Assembly: GCA_030639305.1 (NCBI GenBank)
Contig: DAOWCY010000191.1
Location: 1 to 13,753 of the forward strand
Direction of reading: 5' to 3'
DNA from: JAGLQA01 sp023135565
Lineage (GTDB): Bacteria > Acidobacteriota > Aminicenantia > UBA2199
DNA length: 13,753 nucleotides
The notes under the pieces were generated by a model. The model was not told where the DNA came from, did no database searches, and worked only from the letters and a program-made list of their open reading frames with translations. The position numbers and the translations under genes were made by a program. Below, piece after piece: positions 1 through 5,651 of this stretch; positions within the stretch are counted from its first letter, which is position 1, and each line of letters starts with the position of its first letter.

Positions 1-27
1 CCTGCCGGCCTTGACCCAGACACTTAG
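1..27 (+). CDS. possible 3' end of a plus-strand gene
   Basis: Frame 1 is open from the window edge and ends in TAG at 25-27 (last residues PAGLDPDT). A strong plus-strand terminator follows 21 bases later, so some plus-strand transcription unit must end here. Frame 2 is also open, to a TAG at 41-43, so the reading frame is not certain. Eight residues do not allow any functional call. Confidence 0.25.
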   Translation, partial: PAGLDPDT

Positions 28-48
28 ATGTTGTAGAATTTAGAAATG

Positions 49-81
49 TGCGGGGGCTGGATGCCCCCTCGCATTTTTTTT
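49..81 (+). terminator. Rho-independent terminator
   Basis: The arms TGCG-GGGGC (49-57) and GCCCC-CT-CGCA (63-73) pair around the loop TGGAT, with a two-base bulge, and are followed at once by eight T (74-81). The U-tract lies on the plus-strand side, so it ends a transcript entering from the left edge. In the other direction the T content is poor, so it is only a weak stop for the hyd operon on the minus strand. Confidence 0.8.
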
Positions 82-150
82 GGAGTTTTTATTAGCATAC
101 CTCGCGGCCCGAAAAATTCGCAAACCTAAAAGCCGGATATATTTTGCTTC

Positions 151-204
151 TAAATAAACAAAAGTTTTGATCAAACTTTTACAAAAGTTTGGCCCCCGGC
201 AGGG
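151..204 (+). repeat. 54-bp dispersed palindromic repeat, copy 1
   Basis: This stretch is an exact inverted match to 8598-8651. It has an AT-rich part with three alternating 8-base blocks (AAAAGTTT at 161-168 region, AAACTTTT, AAAAGTTT), so the central block can pair with either neighbour. A GC-rich end, GGCCCCCGGCAGGG, follows. It lies 27 bp past the stop of the response regulator gene and could act as a 3'-end stabiliser or weak terminator. The GC-rich end recurs at the right window edge (13740-13753). Confidence 0.85.
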
Positions 205-230
205 TCGCCGAAGGCAAATAGTCAGGGTAT

Positions 231-614
231 CTATTTTAATAAGCCGCGCATGGCGACAATCAAATCATCACTGTCGATGGGCTTCTCCATGAATTTCTCT
301 ACGGGCAGGAAATCCCCGTCTTTCTCTATGTCGAACTTAAATTTGGTGCGCTGATTTACCGCGGTGGCTAATATAATGGGGATGCGGCGGTATTCCTCGC
401 GGCTTTTTACATATTGAGCAAAAACAAAGCCGTCACTGTCCTTCTCCATCATGACATCCAACAGGATTAAATCGATCTGCTCGCCTGCCAGTATTTCTTT
501 TGCTACTCCGATAGTGGCTGCGGTGGCTACTTCATACTTGTTGCGCTCCAATACGATCCGGCGTGTTTCCAGTACATCGAGATCATCATCAACTACTAAT
601 ATTTTATGACTCAT
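231..614 (-). CDS. receiver-only response regulator
   Basis: The product is 127 residues long and consists of a single CheY-like receiver domain with no output domain. Visible family residues are the acidic pocket D9-D10-D11, the phospho-acceptor D53 in LLLDVMM, the switch position T84 in ILATA, and K111 in the MEKP motif. It should accept phosphate from a kinase and pass it on or act by protein contact. The start ATG follows the TAA of the upstream kinase gene directly, with GGAGG five bases upstream of the ATG inside the kinase 3' end, so translation is coupled. It is the last gene of the hydBGDA-kinase-receiver operon, and the 21-bp-spaced kinase gene is its obvious partner. What it controls cannot be read from the sequence. 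Confidence 0.93.
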   Translation of the reverse strand: MSHKILVVDDDLDVLETRRIVLERNKYEVATAATIGVAKEILAGEQIDLILLDVMMEKDSDGFVFAQYVKSREEYRRIPIILATAVNQRTKFKFDIEKDGDFLPVEKFMEKPIDSDDLIVAMRGLLK

Positions 615-1370
615 TTATTCCTCCTTGTTTCTTTGCTGCCGGTCACCGGGCGCCTGCGCTGCGGACTCTCGATCTAAAAGCGGCAGCGTGACGGTGATAG
701 TAGTGCCTTCTCCAGGGACGCTGGTTATGCCGATTTCGCCGTAGTGATCATCGACTATCTGCTTCACTAAGGCCAATCCTAATCCCAGGCTGCCGTCTAT
801 ATTTCTACGGGCATGCTTGCCTCTTTCAAAAATCTTAAATACTTTGCCGATTTCTTCACGGGGGATGCCGATACCGGTGTCCCTGATACTGATAGAGAGC
901 GCTTTTTTCTTGCTGTCTTCTTTATAAGAGATAAAGATTTCCCCGCTCTCATTATTGTACTTGATGGCGTTCATGATAATATTATTAAATACTCTTAGCA
1001 AAAAAGTATAGTTGCCGTATACAAATTTTTCACCTTTAAAATCTTCCCGGTTCTTTATGGTCACTTTCATGGCGGCGGCATAGTTGCTCATCATTTTAAC
1101 GGAATGAGCGATGACGTCGATAATGTCGATGACTTCCCTTTTCATCAAGGATTTATCGGCCAGCAGGGTGTAATCGAGGATATCGTCCAGCATACGCACC
1201 AGCGTTTCGGCCCGCTGCCTGGCCCTTCCCACTAATTCCAAAATTTTGGTCATGTCGTCCACGTAACCTTTGCTAATTACATCCAGGAGGTCGATAATAG
1301 CGGATAGGGGGACTTTGATGTCATGGGCCATTATGGTCAGGGCTTTGCGGTCTTCGCTTATATTCTTCAT
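615..1370 (-). CDS. soluble sensor-less histidine kinase
   Basis: The product has 251 residues. It starts almost directly with a HisKA dimerisation domain (AHDIKVPLSAI, phospho-acceptor H16), followed by a HATPase_c domain with N-box NNIIMNAIKYNN (129-140), G1 box DTGIGIP (164-170) and G2 box GSLGLGLALV (193-202). No membrane segment and no PAS, GAF or other input domain is present: only 15 residues precede the histidine. The charged tail (about 232-251) looks disordered. The start ATG has GGAG five bases upstream. It lies 21 bp after hydA and abuts the receiver gene. Being encoded in a hydrogenase operon, it may take its signal from the hydrogenase or another soluble partner; this is inference. 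Confidence 0.92.
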   Translation of the reverse strand: MKNISEDRKALTIMAHDIKVPLSAIIDLLDVISKGYVDDMTKILELVGRARQRAETLVRMLDDILDYTLLADKSLMKREVIDIIDVIAHSVKMMSNYAAAMKVTIKNREDFKGEKFVYGNYTFLLRVFNNIIMNAIKYNNESGEIFISYKEDSKKKALSISIRDTGIGIPREEIGKVFKIFERGKHARRNIDGSLGLGLALVKQIVDDHYGEIGITSVPGEGTTITVTLPLLDRESAAQAPGDRQQRNKEE

Positions 1371-1391
1371 CGGCGCTCCATCTTTTTTCGC

Positions 1392-2672
1392 CTAATGGGT
1401 GGAACAGGAGATACAGGGGTCATAGGCTCTGACCAGCATTTCTAAATAAAAACGCAGTTCATCCGGGCCTAATTCCATAAACTCAGGGGCCATTTTCTCA
1501 AAATCCAACTGGATGTTGTTGTGATTCAGATTGGTGGGAATGACACAGTTGGCTTTTATACAAACGCCCCTATCATCATATTCGTACTCGTGGAACAGGA
1601 TACCGCGGGGCACTTCCACTGCTCCGACGCCGCTGCCGGCTTTGACTTCTATTTTGTCGGCTTCCAATGCCAATTCCATATCCAGCAGCCGGTCGATGTG
1701 CTCCATGGACTTCTCTACGGCAAATACGCACTCCACTACCTGGGCGATATTGTTCATAAAAGGATTGTAAGAGATTCCTTTTAAACCCAACATTTCCGCT
1801 GCCTGGGTGGAGAGGGACGTTAACTGCCGGAAATTGTTATTGTACCGGGCCAGTGCGCCTACCATAAAAGAATCACGGTTGAATTTGCCGAATTTTGCGG
1901 TGGATTGGGGCACTACGTACTCGTTAACTATTTCCCGGTAACGGTTGACGGGGATGGTTTCAGCTATGTCGTTGGTGATACAATCACCCCCATAAAAGGC
2001 ATATTCACCGGCTTGGGTGAGAGATAAATATTCGGTTTCGCGCTCAAAAGCAGGGAAATTGTCTGCCAGCGCCTTTATTGTTTCTGCTATTTTTTGCAGG
2101 TCGGGGAGAATATCCTTCAACCTGCTTTTTAGTTCTTCTAATTCTTTCTTTTCGGGGAGTTTGGAAAACCGGCCGACCCTGGCCCTGATGGGGTGGGTGG
2201 TCCTGCCGCCTATGATGTCGCATAATTCATTGGCCAGCCGGTGCACTTTGGTGACCGCGAGCAGTAGGTCTTTGTGGGTTTCCGCCAGAGAAAAGACGCT
2301 GTTTACCCGCAGCAGGTCGGGGACAACCAGGTACCCGATATGGAGGATGTGACTCTGCAGCGTTTCCCCGTGCAGCAGCAGTTCGCGGAGAGACCGGGTG
2401 GTTTCGGAAATCCCGATGCCCAGGGCGGCTTCGGTGGCTTTCAGGGAGGCAAGGGTGTGACCGATAGAACAAATCCCACAAATACGTGATGTGATAACGG
2501 CTAATTCGCTGTAATCCCGGCCCACTACCATGGCTTCAAAAAAACGGGGCGCTTCGGGAACCTGCCACTGTACTTTTTCTATTTGGCCGTCTTTGGCGTC
2601 GACCACGATATTGCCGTGGCCTTCCACGCGGGTGACGTGGTTCACTTCGATGTGGATGTTATTTTTTGCCAC
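1392..2672 (-). CDS. hydA: [NiFe] hydrogenase large (alpha) subunit, group 3-like
   Basis: This is the catalytic subunit of a cytoplasmic hydrogenase (H2 <-> 2H+ + 2e-). The N-terminal Ni-binding motif RICGICSIGH (C65, C68) and the C-terminal motif DPCISCSTH (C420, C423) supply the four cysteines for the NiFe(CN)2CO centre. I choose GTG at 2672 as the start because GGAGG lies six bases upstream; this gives 426 residues beginning (M)AKNNIHIEVNHVTRVEGHG, where VTRVEGHG is the usual family opening. A longer ATG start at 2690 has no such site. It overlaps hydD by 14 bp. The reading frame stops directly after the last His, so the C-terminal peptide normally removed by a maturation protease is absent. 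Gene order and relatives suggest group 3b (Pyrococcus HydA type). Confidence 0.95.
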   Translation of the reverse strand: MAKNNIHIEVNHVTRVEGHGNIVVDAKDGQIEKVQWQVPEAPRFFEAMVVGRDYSELAVITSRICGICSIGHTLASLKATEAALGIGISETTRSLRELLLHGETLQSHILHIGYLVVPDLLRVNSVFSLAETHKDLLLAVTKVHRLANELCDIIGGRTTHPIRARVGRFSKLPEKKELEELKSRLKDILPDLQKIAETIKALADNFPAFERETEYLSLTQAGEYAFYGGDCITNDIAETIPVNRYREIVNEYVVPQSTAKFGKFNRDSFMVGALARYNNNFRQLTSLSTQAAEMLGLKGISYNPFMNNIAQVVECVFAVEKSMEHIDRLLDMELALEADKIEVKAGSGVGAVEVPRGILFHEYEYDDRGVCIKANCVIPTNLNHNNIQLDFEKMAPEFMELGPDELRFYLEMLVRAYDPCISCSTH

Positions 2673-3420
2673 TCTGTACCTCCGGGTCAACCGCGAAAAT
2701 ATCGAACTTTTTCTTGATTTCTTCTACTGTATAATTATATTTTAAAAGAATTTCATGCATGGCATTCTTGTTGGGATTGTCTACGGTGCCCCGGCAGGCA
2801 CAGCAGGCCACGCCGTTGGCGGGACAGACGGCGCCGCAGCCGGCCCGGGCCAATGGCCCTAAACAAATAATACTAAAATCGAAGAGACAGGCGTTCTCCT
2901 GCAGCTTGCAATTGACGCAGACGGGGTAATTGGGCAAGCGCGGCGTTTTGCCTAAGAGCAGTTCTTTTACTACCCATAAAAACTCTTCGCGGTTTACCGG
3001 GCAGCCGGGTATGTAAAAATCGACTGCGACTATCTCGTCGATGGCTTTTGTGGGGTAGGTGTCTAAATGGGGCATTCCGGCGCTGTCACCGTATACTTCT
3101 TTTTTCACTTCGTCCATACCGGGGCGGCGGTTTTTTAATTTGTTTATACCGCCGGAAACAGCGCACTGGCCGTATGCCACTAAGAGTTTCGAACGGTTTC
3201 TTATATCTTTCAGCCTGTTTTCATCGGCCCGGCGGGTGATGGAGCCTTCGATAAAGGCGATGTCGTAGGCGGGGGCGGCGCCGGTCATTACTTCCCGGAA
3301 TTCCACTACATCCACCATTTGCGCCAGTACGAGAATCTCTTCTTCAAGGTTGGCAACCTGCAGTTGGCAGCCTTCACAGCAGGCAAAATCAAAAAATGCG
3401 ACTTTCGGTTTCGAGCTCAT
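2659..3420 (-). CDS. hydD: [NiFe] hydrogenase small (delta) subunit
   Basis: The 253-residue protein belongs to the small-subunit / NADH:ubiquinone oxidoreductase 20 kDa family. It carries electrons between the NiFe site and the diaphorase part. Cysteines of the proximal 4Fe-4S cluster are visible in CCEGCQLQ (C15, C18), GQCAVSGG (C86) and IPGCPV (C140). Distal cysteines C168, C171, C178, C186, C195, C199, C206, C207 and C209 suit two more 4Fe-4S clusters, as in three-cluster group 3 enzymes. No twin-arginine signal is present, so the enzyme is cytoplasmic. The start ATG overlaps the hydG stop by one base (TAATG), with GGAGG seven bases upstream. It lies between hydG and hydA, as in Pyrococcus hydBGDA. 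Confidence 0.94.
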   Translation of the reverse strand: MSSKPKVAFFDFACCEGCQLQVANLEEEILVLAQMVDVVEFREVMTGAAPAYDIAFIEGSITRRADENRLKDIRNRSKLLVAYGQCAVSGGINKLKNRRPGMDEVKKEVYGDSAGMPHLDTYPTKAIDEIVAVDFYIPGCPVNREEFLWVVKELLLGKTPRLPNYPVCVNCKLQENACLFDFSIICLGPLARAGCGAVCPANGVACCACRGTVDNPNKNAMHEILLKYNYTVEEIKKKFDIFAVDPEVQSGKK

Positions 3421-4277
3421 TAGATGGCCTCCTGCAAATGCTTAATGCGATCATAATTGAAAACGGGTCCGTCCCGGCATACATATTTATCATTCATCTG
3501 GCAGTGACCGCACTTGCCGACGCCGCATTTCATCCTTCTTTCCAAAGAAAGAATAATATGATCGTCGGAAAAATCCATGTCGTGCAGCCCCATAATCACA
3601 TACTTGTACATCACGGGGGGGCCTACTACGATGGCATAAGTGTCTACAGGGTTTACTTTTCCCAATTTCGGCAGCAACGTGGTGATAACGCCTACATTAC
3701 CGTGCCAGGGCGCGCCGTTCGTCCGGTCTACCGATTCGTGGAAAATAATATCTTCGCGCTTTTGCCATTGGGCCAGGGCGTCGGTGAAAAGCCGCTGCGC
3801 CGGTTCCCGGCAGCCGAAAAGAATAATAATATCTTTGTAATCTTGCCGGTGTTCTAAGGCATAAAGAATGGCGGACCGGGCCGGTACTAAGCCGATACCG
3901 CCGCTGATAAAAAGGAGATTTCTCCCTTTTAATGCGGCCATGGGAAAAGCGGCGCCGAAAGGTCCGCGGATGCCGGCGCTGTCTCCTACTTTTAAGGCAT
4001 GAAGCGCGCCGGTGACACTGCCTACCCGGCGAATCACCATTTCGAATTTCCTGCTTTTCGAGGGGGGAGAAGAGATGGAGATGGGCGCTTCGCCGATGCC
4101 GGGCACCGAGATTTCGGCAAATTGCCCGGGCAGATGCCCTAATGAGCGGTTTTTTAACTGGAATTCAAAAAAACTGTCATCAGGGGTCATCTCTCGTTTA
4201 TTTATTAACGTGGCTACTTCGGGCAGGTACAGCGAACTATTTCGTTTCTTTTGTGTGTTTCCGCGCTCTTTGTCCAT
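3420..4277 (-). CDS. hydG: hydrogenase gamma subunit, FAD/NAD(P)-binding oxidoreductase
   Basis: The 285-residue protein belongs to the ferredoxin-NADP reductase superfamily and is closest in layout to HydG/ShyC and AsrB. The FAD-binding half spans about 15-115, with EAPISISS (63-70) and the GxxRGPFG-like segment IRGPFG (103-108). The NAD(P) half carries GGIGLVPARSAI (126-137) and VVGPPVMY (217-224). The C-terminal motif C251-x4-C256-x2-C259-x7-C267 binds a 2Fe-2S cluster. It should exchange electrons between NAD(P)H and the FeS chain. The start ATG at 4277 has GGAGG five bases upstream, 13 bp after hydB. Do not confuse this symbol with the radical-SAM HydG of [FeFe] hydrogenase maturation. 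Coenzyme preference cannot be read with confidence. Confidence 0.92.
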   Translation of the reverse strand: MDKERGNTQKKRNSSLYLPEVATLINKREMTPDDSFFEFQLKNRSLGHLPGQFAEISVPGIGEAPISISSPPSKSRKFEMVIRRVGSVTGALHALKVGDSAGIRGPFGAAFPMAALKGRNLLFISGGIGLVPARSAILYALEHRQDYKDIIILFGCREPAQRLFTDALAQWQKREDIIFHESVDRTNGAPWHGNVGVITTLLPKLGKVNPVDTYAIVVGPPVMYKYVIMGLHDMDFSDDHIILSLERRMKCGVGKCGHCQMNDKYVCRDGPVFNYDRIKHLQEAI

Positions 4278-4290
4278 TCGTTCCTCCGGG

Positions 4291-5361
4291 TTACTGCTTG
4301 TGCTCCAGCATGTACTTCAGTACTTTCACCGGTCCGGCAATACCGGCGGTACAGGAACCGGCGCAGCGCCCGCAGCCTACACAGCCGAAATAACCGTATT
4401 TTTCAAAAAGATGCTTCCCTTTCCTGTATATCCTGTGCCTGAAACGGGCGCCCCGGCCGGCCCGGAAATTAAAACCTTCACCGGTTAGGGCAAAATCTTC
4501 CAGCATGCAACTGTCCCAGGTCCTGACGCGCTTGCCTGCCTCCAGCGTCAGATCTACTTCGTCCCGGACATCGAAACAGTAACAGGTGGGGCACACCAGC
4601 ACACAGGAAGCGCAGGAAAAACATTTCCCGCCGAAATAGTCCCAGGCGGAATGATCGTGGTTCTTCTCTAAAAATTCGGGCACCAATTCGATGGGCAGGG
4701 GAATTTTTTGGTCGTCTTTGATTTTATTCGCGGCTGCTTCAATGTCTGCTAAGGAGAAGTCGTTTTCTTGCAGTTCAGCGCCCTGCAGGTAATTTTTCCC
4801 CTTTTCGGTGAGAATTTCCACCACGAAAAAACCGTTCATAGCGACCAGCATAATATCGGCGGCTTTACGGAACTGGCCCCTGATAACGGAGCTGGAGAAG
4901 CGGTATTTATAATGTTTTGTGGGATAGATACCGATTAACACGGAGTTCTCTCTTCGTTTCATATAATGCTCATCCCTTTCGCCTTCGGAAAAGGCCCTGT
5001 CCATCAGGTGAATTGCCGCCAGGTCGTAGTGATGTACGCCGATCAGGGCAATAGGCCCGGGGTGGTTGACGGCGGCGTAGGATTCAGCTTTTTTAGGAAT
5101 AAATTTCAGCAGCGTTTCTTTTGGGGGTAAAAAATATTTTTTCGGGGGCAAAACGGTAACATCATAATCTAAGCAAAGCTCTGCGGCTGAGTTTAATTCG
5201 GCAAAAACGAAGTTAGCGCCTTTTTTGACCACCCCGATGGTTTTCCATTTTTCCGCATGGCCGGATATGCTATCCCCAGGTCCCTCAAGGGGTGCGGACG
5301 CCGTCCGCTTTTCGTCTATAAAAGAGTTAAAATCTTCTTTTGAAATTTTTAAGATTTCCAC
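4291..5361 (-). CDS. hydB: hydrogenase beta subunit, dicluster 4Fe-4S protein
   Basis: The 356-residue protein belongs to the HydB/ShyB/AsrA family. Its C-terminal half has two 4Fe-4S motifs: C247-x2-C250-x2-C253-x3-C257, followed by the family signature PTCYCFDV, and C327-x2-C330-x2-C333-x3-C337 (GCVGCGRC). It widens the electron path of the soluble hydrogenase. The start is GTG at 5361 with AGGAG seven bases upstream. It is the first gene of the operon, about 190 bases after the predicted transcription start. Two oddities: residues about 19-24 (RTASAP) are encoded by a palindromic repeat also found outside genes, and the segment where relatives usually read GVRPCDL here reads GVHHYDL (108-114), so that cysteine is missing. 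Confidence 0.92.
   Translation of the reverse strand: MEILKISKEDFNSFIDEKRTASAPLEGPGDSISGHAEKWKTIGVVKKGANFVFAELNSAAELCLDYDVTVLPPKKYFLPPKETLLKFIPKKAESYAAVNHPGPIALIGVHHYDLAAIHLMDRAFSEGERDEHYMKRRENSVLIGIYPTKHYKYRFSSSVIRGQFRKAADIMLVAMNGFFVVEILTEKGKNYLQGAELQENDFSLADIEAAANKIKDDQKIPLPIELVPEFLEKNHDHSAWDYFGGKCFSCASCVLVCPTCYCFDVRDEVDLTLEAGKRVRTWDSCMLEDFALTGEGFNFRAGRGARFRHRIYRKGKHLFEKYGYFGCVGCGRCAGSCTAGIAGPVKVLKYMLEHKQ
5291..5312. repeat. 22-bp palindromic repeat inside hydB
   Basis: The 22 bases are identical to 13422-13443. The core GCGGACG-C-CGTCCGC is a 7-bp inverted repeat around one base. Here it is read in frame in the weakly conserved N-terminal linker of HydB; in the other copy it lies in a leader. 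The TTTT on its plus-strand side makes it look terminator-like on that strand. Confidence 0.8.
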
Positions 5362-5463
5362 CGCGGTTCTCCTGTGTGTTGGGCGCCGATAGTTTTTTTA
5401 TGTGCAGCAAACATCTTTTATACCTCATATTAGTATCCGTTATTTGAGATTGAAGTAAATTGT

Positions 5464-5526
5464 GCCACTACATGGCGGTAATGAACAACATGTTGTTCAT
5501 ATTTCGAGTTCATACCCTTAGGTGGC
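5464..5526 (-). promoter_or_regulatory. structured leader element of the hyd operon
   Basis: On the minus strand the order is: GCCAC (5526-5522), the octamer ATGAACTC (5513-5506), the palindrome at 5500-5481, then a hairpin CATTAC-[CGCCAT]-GTAGTG (5483-5466). GTGGC (5468-5464) can close an outer helix with GCCAC. The protease gene leader has the same ATGAACTC and the same loop CGCCAT, with a compensated stem. It lies about 100-165 bases upstream of the hydB start, inside the predicted leader. The two inner hairpins share three bases (5483-5481), so they partly compete. It does not match any riboswitch consensus I know. Confidence 0.5.
5481..5500. promoter_or_regulatory. perfect 20-bp palindrome in the hyd leader
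   Basis: ATGAACAACATGTTGTTCAT is self-complementary over all 20 bases. It begins about 50 bases downstream of the predicted transcription start, where a dimeric repressor could bind as an operator, or the RNA could form a 10-bp hairpin. The choice between the two is open. Confidence 0.6.
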
Positions 5527-5556
5527 TTTTTTTTCATGCTTAGTCTTGAAAAAAAC

Positions 5557-5584
5557 ATTGTAGCACTATTGTTCTTAATGTCAA
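5557..5584 (-). promoter_or_regulatory. predicted sigma70-type promoter of the hyd operon
   Basis: On the minus strand TTGACA (5584-5579) and TACAAT (5562-5557) are 16 bases apart. TGC directly before the -10 box gives an extended -10. Transcription should start near 5550, leaving a leader of about 190 bases before the hydB GTG. No clear terminator separates it from the PAS kinase gene upstream. Confidence 0.75.
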
Positions 5585-5651
5585 CAGGAAATCGTTAAGA
5601 AATAAATTATTTTTTTCTGCCGCGCGTGAGCGTCTCCCGCAGCTTCCCCGG

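Noticed and set aside
2674..2690. Longer hydA start (ATG at 2690, MTRRYR...)
   Set aside because: GTG at 2672 has GGAGG at the right distance and gives the usual family N-terminus; the longer start lacks an SD and lies across the hydD stop and that GGAGG.
5464..5526. Known riboswitch (c-di-GMP, cobalamin, TPP, SAM or fluoride type) in the hyd leader
   Set aside because: None of the conserved cores of these families that I know is present.
5600..5651. Intrinsic terminator after the PAS kinase gene
   Set aside because: The GC-rich stretch has only weak pairing and is followed on the minus strand by A, not U, so I cannot support a terminator; readthrough into the hyd operon remains possible.
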